Of a DNA stretch of 64,000 bases, positions 32,921 through 42,229 are shown piece by piece. Every line of letters starts with the position of its first letter. Position 1 is the stretch's first letter. Below the pieces are notes generated by a model. That model searched no databases. It was not told the origin of the DNA and saw only the letters and a list, made by a program, of their open reading frames with translations. The position numbers and the translations under genes are program-made. Source of the DNA: Natrinema versiforme (GTDB lineage Archaea > Halobacteriota > Halobacteria > Halobacteriales > Natrialbaceae); the NCBI RefSeq assembly GCF_005576615.1, contig NZ_CP040330.1:2232001-2296000 (forward strand), written 5' to 3'.

Positions 32921-33250
32921 CCTTCCTTCACGACTTTGAGTCACGCTAACCAGCAGACGGCGTGGGGATAGGCTCCGCGCCGACAGGATTCCCGTTTTAT
33001 TTGAGTTACCCAGTGAACGGCATCCGACAACGTCTGGTATCTAACCTGTAGTTCTCGCGCGCACATCTTCCTTCTGTTGGTCGATATCATCCCACGTCCT
33101 TCCCACAATGATAACTCAGACAAGTTCTCCGAGTTCGGCGTTTCTTGCTTAACAAGAAACGCCTCATCGGAACCGCAGAGGGAGGGAGTCAGGGAGGGAT
33201 GAATAGATCTTCCGAGAATAATCCTGATGGATCCATCTCTTTGATTCGGA
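32921..33250. other. Non-coding, decayed segment after the tRNA repeats
   Basis: About 330 bases with no supported gene. Frames open here (for example minus strand 32941-33276) read as low-complexity shadows. The sequence is less GC-rich than the host and leads into a relic SnoaL-like gene fragment. It is probably decayed insert DNA. Confidence 0.4.
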
Positions 33251-33421
33251 TGTCTAACAGGCAACTTCGTTCTCACTGTGAATGAAGGCGAATTTGCGGG
33301 TAATCACACTGCGTTCTACGACCTGTTCCGTATCGAAAACGGGCACATCGTCGAACACTGGGACATACTCCAAGAGATTCCATCGCGTGATGAGTGGGAG
33401 AATGATAACGGGAAATTCTGA
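33251..33421 (+). pseudogene. 3' relic of a SnoaL/NTF2-like protein gene
   Basis: Frame with GTG at 33278 reads GNFVLTVNEGEFAGNHTAFY, then DLFRIENGHIVEHWDILQEI and PSRDEWENDNGKF before TGA at 33419. This is the typical C-terminal half of SnoaL-like aldol-condensing enzymes of the nuclear-transport-factor-2 fold (the GNF-V-GEF-G-Y-D-F-R-GKI-EHWD-Q-P pattern). The N-terminal half is missing in any frame, so the gene is truncated. It lies in the decayed zone downstream of tRNA-Lys. Confidence 0.75.
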
Positions 33422-33573
33422 TAACAGAATGGACGACTCGTCCGGTCTTGGCCTCGGCTGCTTGGCCGACGGACTTGTATCAGGTTCTCTGGATAAAGCG
33501 CTTGTGTGGGGGACGTCTCGGTGAGAGCGTCGTTTCCGTACTGTACTATCGGGCTGGCATCGTTTATTGGACC

Positions 33574-34212
33574 TTAGTAGCCGACAGCGAGCTGGGTGTG
33601 GACCGCATCGTCAGTCTCCAATTCATCGGCAAACGCGATGGCGAAGTCCTCCATCGAAATGTGACTCTCACCATCCTCATCGGTAACGAGTTCGCCGTCT
33701 GCGGTTCGGTATTCGCCGGTGCGCTCACCCGGTTCGATTAGTGTCGCTGGTGCGATGTATGACCACTGGAGGTCATTGGCGTCGCGGATAATTTCGAGTG
33801 CATCGATATGCGCCTCTGCGATCGGGACGGCCTCCTCCGGGAATTCATCGGTGTCGACGAGCTTTGTATCCGGTCCCACGCTCAGCCCGCCTGCACCACC
33901 TGTCCACACTAGGCGGTCAACGTCCGCTTCACGAAGCCCTTCGATTACTGCCTCGGTCATCTCAGTGAGGATCTCAACGTCTGCGTCCTCTGCTGGACCC
34001 AAGGCGGATGCCACTGTGTCATGTCCTGCCGCGAGGGCGGCGATATCGTCAGGATCAGTCGCGTCACCAGCGACCGCTGTGAAGTCGGGATCGTCGATTC
34101 CGTCGATGTCTCCGCTTCGGGAGACGCCAGTCACTTTGTGCCCACGGTCGAGGAGTTCAGTTGCGATTCGTTGCCCGATTCGTCCGCTTGCGCCGAGTAG
34201 TAGCACGTTCAT
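33574..34212 (-). CDS. NAD(P)-binding SDR/NmrA-like oxidoreductase
   Basis: A 212-residue atypical short-chain dehydrogenase. The dinucleotide-binding loop is at the very N-terminus (MNVLLLGASGRIGQRIATEL). The NmrA/SDR-a5 pattern continues with AVAGDATDPDDIAALAAGHD, LVWTGGAGGLSVGPDTKLVD and WSYIAPATLIEPGERTGEYR. The canonical YxxxK is not seen, as is usual in this branch (NADP-dependent FMN/flavin-reductase-like). The ATG at 34212 is preferred over an upstream one. It diverges from an HxlR regulator, which probably controls it. Confidence 0.9.
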   Translation of the reverse strand: MNVLLLGASGRIGQRIATELLDRGHKVTGVSRSGDIDGIDDPDFTAVAGDATDPDDIAALAAGHDTVASALGPAEDADVEILTEMTEAVIEGLREADVDRLVWTGGAGGLSVGPDTKLVDTDEFPEEAVPIAEAHIDALEIIRDANDLQWSYIAPATLIEPGERTGEYRTADGELVTDEDGESHISMEDFAIAFADELETDDAVHTQLAVGY

Positions 34213-34283
34213 TGTTGTATGGGGTTTGCTGGTAATGTTCGCCCGGCACGCAGATACTGTGTCTGCGATGCCGGTCACATTAC

Positions 34284-34335
34284 CATACCTGATGTAGGTG
34301 CGTGACTGTTATATGGGTTAGCGAACATAGGTATG
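34284..34335. promoter_or_regulatory. Inverted repeat in the SDR/HxlR divergent promoter
   Basis: The arms catacct (34284-34290) and aggtatg (34329-34335) flank the TATA-like ttatatgg of the HxlR gene. Nearby, ggtcacat occurs twice in direct orientation (34273-34280 and 34340-34347). A location between divergent genes makes this a candidate HxlR binding region. Confidence 0.5.
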
Positions 34336-34349
34336 ACCAGGTCACATCG

Positions 34350-34685
34350 ATGTCATCGCAACAGTCACTTGAAGAGAAATACGCAGAGTGTCCGGTCGTG
34401 CAAACGCTCGAAGAGGTTGGGTCGCGGTGGCGGATGACGGTCATCCACGTGCTTCGGGAGGGCGATCTCCGGTTCAACGAACTCAAGCGGGCGACGGGTG
34501 CGAACTCTCAAACCCTGTCTCGCGTCCTCGATGATTTAGATGAGAAGGGCTACGTCACCCGGGAGGTTGAGGAAGAGAGCCCGGTCGCTGTCTACTACTC
34601 GCTGACCCCGAAGGGTGAAGAACTGCTCTCGGCATTCGATGCGATTTACGAATGGGGTGAGAAGTGGGTGATTGATGCAAAGTGA
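34350..34685 (+). CDS. HxlR-family winged-helix transcriptional regulator
   Basis: A 111-residue regulator. It starts with the family Cys motif region EEKYAECPVVQTLEEVGSRW. The winged helix follows (LREGDLRFNELKRATGANSQ then TLSRVLDDLDEKGYVTREV) and ends in VYYSLTPKGEELLSAFDAIY. HxlR proteins often sense electrophiles or oxidants through the N-terminal Cys and control an adjacent oxidoreductase. The ATG at 34350 is chosen; an upstream one adds 16 non-family residues. It diverges from the SDR gene. Confidence 0.92.
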   Translation: MSSQQSLEEKYAECPVVQTLEEVGSRWRMTVIHVLREGDLRFNELKRATGANSQTLSRVLDDLDEKGYVTREVEEESPVAVYYSLTPKGEELLSAFDAIYEWGEKWVIDAK

Positions 34686-34925
34686 TTTTCTGAGATTGAG
34701 CAGTGTATAGGTTGATGCGGGCCGATTTGATCAAAGGATCAGTGGGATTCTGCTGTATCGGTTCTCTACACTGATCAGTTAGACGGAATACTGAACGGTA
34801 ACTACATTTGTTTACTGGTCGCTTCATCCAAATACTGTTCTGAGGACAGTAGTGAATGAAGAAATCCATTCCGGCGTATTCAGAACCACCACCCCATTTT
34901 TATTAGTCGCGGATCAAACGGCGGT

Positions 34926-35144
34926 ATGGGCGTTCAAGACCACTTTGACTCAGACCTTCGATTCTACTATTCGATTGGAGTAGCCATTATTCTATTCTAC
35001 AGTACCGCAATCGCCACAGCAGCAATTTTAGATCTTGCTGTCATTGATAGTCGAATGATTCCACTTACAGTTGGGTTTTTCTTGTTCATGTTCGTCTACT
35101 TTATCTCGATAAGTGTACAGGCTCTCGAACCGGACAGTGTATAG
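34926..35144 (+). CDS. Small two-helix membrane protein
   Basis: A 72-residue protein with two membrane segments (YYSIGVAIILFYSTAIATAAIL and IPLTVGFFLFMFVYFISISV). A TATA-like ttttatt about 30 bases upstream fits the ATG at 34926. Codon use is more AT-rich than the host average, in keeping with the neighbouring island. No function can be assigned. Confidence 0.6.
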   Translation: MGVQDHFDSDLRFYYSIGVAIILFYSTAIATAAILDLAVIDSRMIPLTVGFFLFMFVYFISISVQALEPDSV

Positions 35145-35420
35145 CTAACAGTCCCAGTGAAATTCTACACTGAAAGAACGTATCCGAAATCAGTATTACC
35201 TGTACTGAGCGATCTCCACTTTCGCAAATCGGACCTGATCTCGTGCGACATTCGCGCTGTATACGCTCCCGGCCTGCTCTCGAGTCACTGCCTCGAGACG
35301 ACCCTCTGAAGTCCATCTCGTCGCTCGCGGAAAACCACACCACCTGCCAGCCACACGACGGCCGACGATGGATACTCCCGGACCGGAAATGCTTTGTCCG
35401 GTTCGTCAAACCGTCTTGAC

Positions 35421-36356
35421 ATGAACGCTGACAGGATCGATCCGCAGGCGAAAGCGGCACTCGAGCGCCAGCAGCGGATCCCGATGCCACACAGCCGCTA
35501 CGGACTGAAACTCCTCCGGCTCCTCAGCGGACCGCTGATGCGGCTTCGGAACCGAAACGGGCCGCCCGTCGGGCGGACCATCGATCGAACGATCCCCGGT
35601 CCCGCGGGCGACCTCGACGCTCGCCTCTATCTCCCCGACGCGAGCGGGCCGTTCCCCACGGTCGTCTTCTTCCACGGGGGCGGGTACGTACTGGGGAGCA
35701 TCGAGACGCACGACTGGCTCTGTCGGCACCTCACTCGAGAGAGCGGTTGCGCTGTTCTCTCCGTCGACTACCGACTCGCCCCCGAGTACCCCTTCCCCGC
35801 GGCGGTCGAGGACGCCTACGCCGCCGTCGAGTGGGTGGCCGCACACCCCGAGGCCGTCGCCGGGGACGGCCAGATCGCAGTCGCGGGCGATTCCGCCGGC
35901 GGGGCGCTCGCGGCCGTCGCCGCGCTCATGGCCGCCGAGCGCGACGGCCCCGAGATCGAGTATCAGGCGCTCTGCTATCCGAGCGTCGGCATCGACGCGG
36001 ACCAGCCCTCGGTCCGGGAGCACGCCGGCATCGTCCTCGGGGAGGACGATATGGAGTGGTTTCGGGAGTGCTACTACGAGAGCGAGATCCACGAGCGCAA
36101 CCCCTACGCCGATCCGACGAACGCCGGTGACGTCTCCGGCGTCGCTCCGGCGACGGTCGTCACCGCCGGCTTCGATCCGCTCCGCGACGGCGGCAAGGCC
36201 TACGCCGAACAACTCGTCCGGGACGGCGTTCCGACGCGCTACGAGAACTACGCGGACATGATCCACGGCTTCATGACGCTCCGCGACGTCGATCGCGCCC
36301 GCGACGCGATCGCGGACGTGGCCGGAGATCTCGCCGACGCGCTCGAGCGCGACTGA
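35421..36356 (+). CDS. Alpha/beta-hydrolase esterase (HSL family)
   Basis: A 311-residue hormone-sensitive-lipase-type carboxylesterase. The oxyanion-hole motif is FFHGGGYVLGS, and the nucleophile Ser158 is in VAGDSAGGALAAVA. The acid is in VTAGFDPLRDGG and the catalytic His in DMIHGFMTL. SVDYRLAPEYPFPAAVEDAY is also typical. The ATG at 35421 begins MNADRIDPQAKAALER, like family members. It probably hydrolyses short acyl esters in the cytoplasm. Monocistronic; GC-rich host composition resumes here. Confidence 0.94.
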   Translation: MNADRIDPQAKAALERQQRIPMPHSRYGLKLLRLLSGPLMRLRNRNGPPVGRTIDRTIPGPAGDLDARLYLPDASGPFPTVVFFHGGGYVLGSIETHDWLCRHLTRESGCAVLSVDYRLAPEYPFPAAVEDAYAAVEWVAAHPEAVAGDGQIAVAGDSAGGALAAVAALMAAERDGPEIEYQALCYPSVGIDADQPSVREHAGIVLGEDDMEWFRECYYESEIHERNPYADPTNAGDVSGVAPATVVTAGFDPLRDGGKAYAEQLVRDGVPTRYENYADMIHGFMTLRDVDRARDAIADVAGDLADALERD

Positions 36357-36434
36357 CCACGCCATTACACGGTCGACTCGCGCTCGACCCGCACCGATGA
36401 GAAACAGCCTGCGACGAGCGACGCGACCGGCGCG

Positions 36435-37946
36435 CTACCGATCGTCCCGAACGCCGTCGGGGAACTCGTTGGCCGCGAGGGAGACGGCGCCGGAGTCGTC
36501 GATGATGCGCAGCGAGTAGCCGTCGCCCGCGGAGGCGGCGCGCGTGTCCTCGATCGCGACGCCGTCCGCGCCGTTGACGACGATCGGCGTGTGCGTCGTC
36601 TCGAACTCGGAGTCCGCGACGGTGGCGTCGTCACCTCGGAGCTCGAGCCCGCGGCGCTTGTCGGGTCCCCGCTGGTCGACGGACAGGCCGACGAACCGAC
36701 ACTCGGATCGCTCGCAGAAGATCGCGTGTCGCAGCGTCGTTCCGGCCGCGTCGCCGGTGATCCGGACGTCCTCGAGATCGACCCCCGTGGCGTCCGGGCC
36801 GAGGATCCGGACCGCGTTCCCGCTCCCGTCGATCTCGATGTCGATGTCTTCGATTGTCGCCGACCCCACTCCGGGATCGATCCGGATCCCGCTGTTCGGC
36901 CGGTCGCCGACGGCGATCCGTGAGTCCGCAATCGACGCGCGCTCGACGTCGTTCATGACTCTGATCGCGTCGCCGTTCGGTCGCGGCGCGTCGACGGTCA
37001 CGCCCTCGAGTTCGAACCGTCCCCCGCGATCGAGTCGAATCGCGTGCTGGCCCCTCGAGTCGTGTGGGTTCTCGTCGACGGTGATCGTCGCGTCCCTGAT
37101 CTCGCCCGCTGTTCCGCTGAGTCGGATCGAGGCGGTGCCGCTGTTTCGGAACCGGCCGCCGTCGACGCCGACCCGCCCGGTCTCGCTCGAGACGTACAGC
37201 CCGTTGTCCGGGAAGCCGCCGAGCACGCAGCCGTCGAAGACGAGCGTTCCGCGGTGGTGTTGGTCGACGCTGATGCCGGTCGGCCCGCGCCACATGGTCC
37301 CCGCGTTCGGCGTCTCGTCGACGTGGCGGCCGCCGTCCGACGCACAGAAGCGTTCGACGCGACCGCTCCCGTCGGGGTCGGTAACGTTGAATAGGCCCGG
37401 CCCCCACGTGCCACTGTCGTGGACGCCGTCGACGAAGACGTTCGTCACGACGAGGCCGTCTTCGACCTGTGCGCTGAGGACGCGGATACCCGTCTCCGAC
37501 GCCGTCTGATCGACGTGGAACCCCTCGAAGCGGAGGTCCCGCCCGGGAGCGTCGCTGGTCCCCATTCGGAACAGGCGATACTGGGGCCCGTCGAACTCGC
37601 GGTAGGTCGCCGGCACCAGCGTCGCGTCCTCGCCGACGAACCCGACGTTCTCGAAGCTGGTCAGCCGGAGCTGTTCGTCCATGTAGTACCGCCCCTCGGG
37701 GAACTCGAGTAGTGTATCGTCATCGACGTGCTCGCGCAACACAGGCGTGACGGACTCGCTGCCGCTGTCGTCCGCGCCCGCCTCGACGACGTCGACGACG
37801 GTCTCGTACTCGTCTTCGCGATCGTTCTCGCTATCGGTCGCCGATACTACGCCACCGGCCGAGACCGCCGTCCCGAGTCCGACGAGACAGCCTTTGAGGT
37901 ACGATCGCCGCCGATACCGCCGATTGAGCGACTCGTTCGAAGTCAC
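36435..37946 (-). CDS. Tat-exported right-handed beta-helix protein
   Basis: A 503-residue protein. A Tat-like leader (RRSYLKGCLVGLGTAVSAGG) is followed by repeated short strands rich in Gly/Asp/Val (e.g. RFRNSGTASIRLSGTAGEIR, NAVRILGPDATGVDLEDVRI, VADSEFETTHTPIVVNGADG). This is the stacked-rung pattern of parallel beta-helix (pectate-lyase-like) proteins. Most such proteins bind or cleave polysaccharide; no catalytic residues can be identified. It is monocistronic and convergent with the esterase. Confidence 0.85.
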   Translation of the reverse strand: MTSNESLNRRYRRRSYLKGCLVGLGTAVSAGGVVSATDSENDREDEYETVVDVVEAGADDSGSESVTPVLREHVDDDTLLEFPEGRYYMDEQLRLTSFENVGFVGEDATLVPATYREFDGPQYRLFRMGTSDAPGRDLRFEGFHVDQTASETGIRVLSAQVEDGLVVTNVFVDGVHDSGTWGPGLFNVTDPDGSGRVERFCASDGGRHVDETPNAGTMWRGPTGISVDQHHRGTLVFDGCVLGGFPDNGLYVSSETGRVGVDGGRFRNSGTASIRLSGTAGEIRDATITVDENPHDSRGQHAIRLDRGGRFELEGVTVDAPRPNGDAIRVMNDVERASIADSRIAVGDRPNSGIRIDPGVGSATIEDIDIEIDGSGNAVRILGPDATGVDLEDVRITGDAAGTTLRHAIFCERSECRFVGLSVDQRGPDKRRGLELRGDDATVADSEFETTHTPIVVNGADGVAIEDTRAASAGDGYSLRIIDDSGAVSLAANEFPDGVRDDR

Positions 37947-38182
37947 GTCCGAGCGTGGGCAGCGGACGACCTTTCGTATGCTCGGCGTAATTCCGTTCGA
38001 GATTGCACCGGTATCTGAACTGTCGTAAAATTCGATGGAACCCGGCTGAAGTCGTCGCTAGAACGGTTTCGTCTGGAGGGAACCTTCCGATAATTGTCAG
38101 CTAGGCGCGAGCGACTATCACCGGTTTCGGCGCGGCGAACGGCCGAACTATAAGCCAACTCGGCCCGTACGCTCGAGCGATC

Positions 38183-38857
38183 ATGCCCGTCGACAGCGTC
38201 GACTACGAGACCCTGACGTTCGAGCGACTCGGCCACGCGAGCGTGCGCCTCGAGACCGACGACGGACTCGTCGTCTACGTCGATCCGTGGGGCGAGGTGC
38301 TCGCGGACGAACCGGGCGACGGCGACGTGGTGTTCGTCACCCACGACGATATGGATCACTACGATCCGGACGCGCTCGAGGCCGTCGCGGCGACCGACGC
38401 CACCATCGCGGCCTACGAGGGGGTCGACACCAGCGATCTCTCGTTCGAGGTCATCGACCTGCCCCTCGTGGGCGAGACGACCGTCGCGGGGATCGACGTG
38501 CGGACGGTGCCGGCCTACAACGATCCCGAGGGGGACCACCTCGACGAGGACGGGGGGCCGTTCCACGCCGAGGGCGAGGTGATCGGCCTCCTGCTCGCGC
38601 TCGAGGGGACGACCGTCTTCTTCCCGTCGGATACGGACTTCCTCCCACATCACGAGTCGATCAGCGCCGACGTCTTCGTCCCGCCGATCGGCGGCCACTT
38701 CACGATGGACCGCCGCGAGGCCGCGGCCTTCGCGCGCAGCGTCGATCCTGACCTCGTCTTGCCCGAACACTACGACACGTTCGACCCGATCGAGACCGAC
38801 GCCGAGGCGTTCGCCGACGACCTCGCTGCCGACGGGATTCGCGTCGAACTGTTCTGA
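38183..38857 (+). CDS. Metallo-beta-lactamase-fold hydrolase
   Basis: A 224-residue UlaG/UPF0173-like MBL-fold protein. The metal motif reads VTHDDMDHYDPDAL; the usual THxHxDH is changed so that the second His is Asp (residue pattern His-Asp-Asp-Met-Asp-His). Other pieces are FFPSDTDFLPHHE (Asp ligand) and LPEHYDTFDPIE (His ligand). The start MPVDSVDYETLTFERLGHAS fits relatives. The substrate is unknown, and metal binding may differ from the canonical site. Confidence 0.85.
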   Translation: MPVDSVDYETLTFERLGHASVRLETDDGLVVYVDPWGEVLADEPGDGDVVFVTHDDMDHYDPDALEAVAATDATIAAYEGVDTSDLSFEVIDLPLVGETTVAGIDVRTVPAYNDPEGDHLDEDGGPFHAEGEVIGLLLALEGTTVFFPSDTDFLPHHESISADVFVPPIGGHFTMDRREAAAFARSVDPDLVLPEHYDTFDPIETDAEAFADDLAADGIRVELF

Positions 38858-38997
38858 GACGACTGTTTTCGTCGGCTGTCGGTTCACCGAGATCGCCACC
38901 ACCCTTCTGATCCGGAGATACCCCCTCTGGATTTAAAGACCCCCAATTCGGAGGATTTTGGCGGTAGCGTCCCCAACGCGAGGGAACGTGCGGGTTC

Positions 38998-39009
38998 GGT
39001 TAAAGAATA
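38998..39009 (+). promoter_or_regulatory. TATA-like element upstream of the molybdoenzyme cluster
   Basis: The sequence ggttaaagaata lies about 60 bases before the ATG at 39068, with another TATA-like gatttaaag near 38930. Either could drive the long cluster. Which one is used cannot be told from the sequence. Confidence 0.35.
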
Positions 39010-39067
39010 GAGTGAAAACGTCGTCGTGTATGCTACCGAAACGCTCCGCCACACGAGGTGGTCGGTG

Positions 39068-42000
39068 ATGAGTCTCTCGCGACGCGATTTCCTGGCGGCG
39101 GCCGGGACAGGGTCGGTCGGTGCCCTGCTCGGCTCCGCGTGGGGAGCGACGCAATCGGTCGACACGATCACGCAGGTCGACAACCCGCTCACGTCCTATC
39201 CCAACCGGGACTGGGAGCAGGTCTACCACGACATCTACTCGTACGACAGGGTCGACTGGACGGTCTGTCACCCCAACTGTACGCAGTCGTGTGCGCTGAA
39301 CTTCTACATGAAAAACGGGGTGCCGATCAGGGCCGAACAGATCTACCACGAGGAGGAGGGCAGCCCCGGACCGGGAAGTCCCGGCGGGTACGAGGAGGCG
39401 GGCGTCAGCCGCCACTGGAACCCGCGGGGCTGCATGAAAGGGCTGACGCTCCACCGCCGCACGTTCGAGCCGAGTCGGATCAAGTACCCGATGGTCCGCA
39501 AGGGATGGAGTCCCGACGACCCCAACCCCGAGGGCCGCGGCGAGGACGAGTTCGAGCGCGTCTCGTGGGACGAGGCCATCGACCTGATCGCCGAGAAGAT
39601 GGCGAGCCTCGAGGACGAGAAGCGGTTCCACATCTTCAACGCGATCAAGTCGGACGGGCTGATCACGCGCCACGGGGCCGGGCGACGGCTGGCCTCGATC
39701 TTCGGCGGCTGCGAGTGGACGGAGTACGACTGGTACGCCGACCTGCCGCCGGGTCACGTCATCACGACGGGCTACCAGACCAGCGACGCCGACGCGTCGG
39801 CGTGGCGGGCCGCCGACTACACCATCATTCAGGGGAAGAACCTGATTCACAACAAGCTCGCGGACAACCACTTCCTCCAGGAGACCCGCGAGCGCGGCGG
39901 GAAGATGGTCGGCGTCTACCCGGACTACTCGCCGACGGTCCAGAAGTGCGACCGCTGGCTCCCCGTTCGGCCGGGCAGCGACCCCGCGTTCGCGCTGGGC
40001 GTCGCCCACGTCATCATCGACGAGGAACTGTACGACGCCGACTTCATGCGGAAGTTCACGACGCTGCCGCTCCTGATCCGGCAGGATACTGGCAAGTATC
40101 TCCGCGCACACGAGGTGTTCGCGGACCACGAACCGCCCGCCGAGGACAGCGAGCAGCGCCACGAGGAAAACGACTGGGGCGACTTCGTCGCCCTCGACGA
40201 GAACGGCGACCCCGTCCCCGTCACCCGCGAGGAGGTCGGCGACGAGACGCCCGTTACGCCCCAGCTCGAGGTCGATACCGACCTCGAGTTGGCCGACAGC
40301 AAGTCGGTCGGCGTCCACACCGACTTCACCCGGCAGAAGGCGAACATCATGGCGAACTACGATCCGGAGACGGTCGAGGATATCACGACGATCCCGGCCG
40401 ACGCGCTCCGGACGACCGCCCGGGAGTTCGCCGACGCCGACAAGGGCCAGTGGTTCACCGGCGAGGGGATCAACCACTGGTTCCACTCGAACGACTCGCT
40501 CCAGCGGACGATCTTCTTCGTCCAGTCGATGCTCGGCAACATCGGCGAGCGGGGGGCCGGCTACTACAACTACTCCGGCCAGTACAAGATCGAGTTGCTG
40601 GACGGCTACCCGTCCTACGTCAACCCCGACGGGAACTCAGCCCACGGGATGTATCCCGGCTACGCGTTCGCCTTCTTCGGCGGCGAGCAACTCGACGCCC
40701 ACGAGATCCGCGGGGACTTCGACCGCGAACTCGATCTGGTTCCGCAGGGCGACGCCGAGGAGCCGGTGGTGCCGACCAACGCCGAGTCGTACACGATGTC
40801 GAAGCCGACGGTCCTGTGGACGATGAACTGCAACCTCCTGAACCAGACCAAACATCAGGAGCACGTCATCGAGAACTTCGTCAAACATCCGGACACGAGC
40901 AACGAGCTCTCGATCGTCTCGGACATGCACATGACCTACTCCGCGCGCCACGCGGACATCGTGCTCCCGGTCCCCTCGTGGCTCGAGTGCGAGTATCCCG
41001 ATATCACCGTCGGGCCGGAGAACCCGTTCATCCACATGGACCACGGGGTCATGGACTCGCTGTACGACACGAAACAGGACGGTGAGGCCGTCGCGCTCGT
41101 CGCCGAGAAGTTAGACGAGAAGATCCCGCCCGAAGAGCGCAACGTCGACTCCTACCGGGCGTACTTCGACAAGTTCCTCGACGACGACGAGGACGTCCGA
41201 GACTACATCCAGCAGACGCTGGACGCGGGGATGACGACCCGCGACATCGACGTCGAGGACATCGAGGACGGCCCCGAGCGACTCCAGCTGAAGACCTATC
41301 CGCGGATCCCCTTCTACTCCCAGATCAACGAGGACCGGCCGTTCTACACCAAGACCGGCCGCATGGAGTTCCACAAGGAGGAAGACCGCTTCCTCGAGCT
41401 CGGCAGAGCGGATCTGGACCACATCGAGAGCCCCGAGGGGACTCCCTACGGGGTGAACCAGAAGTGGGAGGACGCGAAAGACGAGGAGAACCCGCTATAC
41501 CACGACGAGGAGTACCAGTTCTACTACAACACGCCCCACCCGAAGTACCGGACTCACTCCTCGTGGGGGATGACCGACTGGAACCTGATCTGGTCGGCGC
41601 GTGACTTCGGCTCGACCAACGCCGACCCAGAGGGGACCGAGCGGCTGGTCGACGACTTCTCGTTCCCGCAAGGGGAGGGCGAGACGGAGGAAACCCCGCC
41701 GTTGGGCGAAGCCTTCGTCGAGATGCACCCCGAAGACGCCGCGAACATCGACGTCGAGAACGGCGATTACGTCCGCATCAGCGGCAAGCGCGGGGACCTC
41801 GTCGTCCGTGTGATGGTCAGCGAGCGCCAGCGGCCGCGCTCGGCCGGCGACATGGGCCAACTGACCCTCTGGCACGGCTGGTGGCCCCAGCAGTTCCCGG
41901 ACGACGAGGAACAGGAGGACGGCGTCAAGGGGTACAACGTCACGACGAACATCTGGCTCGATCCGGCCCAGGAGACCGACGACCTCGTCCACAAGGCCGT

Positions 42001-42229
42001 CTTCGGCGATCCGAACATCTCCGAGCACGTCGAGGACGACATCGCGTGGAAGGGGGCCGAACTCGAGCACGGCTACGAGGAGACCGTCTGGGCACCGACC
42101 GGCACGAACCGGGACGACCTCGTGGAAGTCGAGAAGTACGAGGAGGCGGACTGGTGGCCGGGCGACGCGCGGAAAGACGAGTTGGTGCAGGACTATATCG
42201 GCGGTTCGTTGCAGGGAGGTGACAGCTGA
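39068..42229 (+). CDS. Type II DMSO-reductase-family molybdopterin subunit alpha (Tat-exported)
   Basis: A 1053-residue catalytic subunit. The Tat signal is SLSRRDFLAAAGTGSVGALL. The FS0 cluster region has His68, Cys71, Cys75 and Cys122 (VCHPNCTQSC and RGCMKG). The motif EYDWYADLPPGHVITTG places Asp221 as the molybdenum ligand, equivalent to the NarG aspartate in YDWYADLPP, so it is a type II enzyme (nitrate, selenate, chlorate, dimethylsulfide or ethylbenzene class). C-terminal motifs such as GDYVRISGKRGDLVVRVMV bind the cofactor. The ATG at 39068 is preferred over 39026. It overlaps the beta gene by one base (TGATG). The substrate is not readable. Confidence 0.9.
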   Translation: MSLSRRDFLAAAGTGSVGALLGSAWGATQSVDTITQVDNPLTSYPNRDWEQVYHDIYSYDRVDWTVCHPNCTQSCALNFYMKNGVPIRAEQIYHEEEGSPGPGSPGGYEEAGVSRHWNPRGCMKGLTLHRRTFEPSRIKYPMVRKGWSPDDPNPEGRGEDEFERVSWDEAIDLIAEKMASLEDEKRFHIFNAIKSDGLITRHGAGRRLASIFGGCEWTEYDWYADLPPGHVITTGYQTSDADASAWRAADYTIIQGKNLIHNKLADNHFLQETRERGGKMVGVYPDYSPTVQKCDRWLPVRPGSDPAFALGVAHVIIDEELYDADFMRKFTTLPLLIRQDTGKYLRAHEVFADHEPPAEDSEQRHEENDWGDFVALDENGDPVPVTREEVGDETPVTPQLEVDTDLELADSKSVGVHTDFTRQKANIMANYDPETVEDITTIPADALRTTAREFADADKGQWFTGEGINHWFHSNDSLQRTIFFVQSMLGNIGERGAGYYNYSGQYKIELLDGYPSYVNPDGNSAHGMYPGYAFAFFGGEQLDAHEIRGDFDRELDLVPQGDAEEPVVPTNAESYTMSKPTVLWTMNCNLLNQTKHQEHVIENFVKHPDTSNELSIVSDMHMTYSARHADIVLPVPSWLECEYPDITVGPENPFIHMDHGVMDSLYDTKQDGEAVALVAEKLDEKIPPEERNVDSYRAYFDKFLDDDEDVRDYIQQTLDAGMTTRDIDVEDIEDGPERLQLKTYPRIPFYSQINEDRPFYTKTGRMEFHKEEDRFLELGRADLDHIESPEGTPYGVNQKWEDAKDEENPLYHDEEYQFYYNTPHPKYRTHSSWGMTDWNLIWSARDFGSTNADPEGTERLVDDFSFPQGEGETEETPPLGEAFVEMHPEDAANIDVENGDYVRISGKRGDLVVRVMVSERQRPRSAGDMGQLTLWHGWWPQQFPDDEEQEDGVKGYNVTTNIWLDPAQETDDLVHKAVFGDPNISEHVEDDIAWKGAELEHGYEETVWAPTGTNRDDLVEVEKYEEADWWPGDARKDELVQDYIGGSLQGGDS

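Noticed and set aside
38933-40486. A 517-codon minus-strand frame in the alpha subunit region
   Set aside because: Antisense of the molybdopterin subunit; Val/Arg/Asp-rich with no domain.
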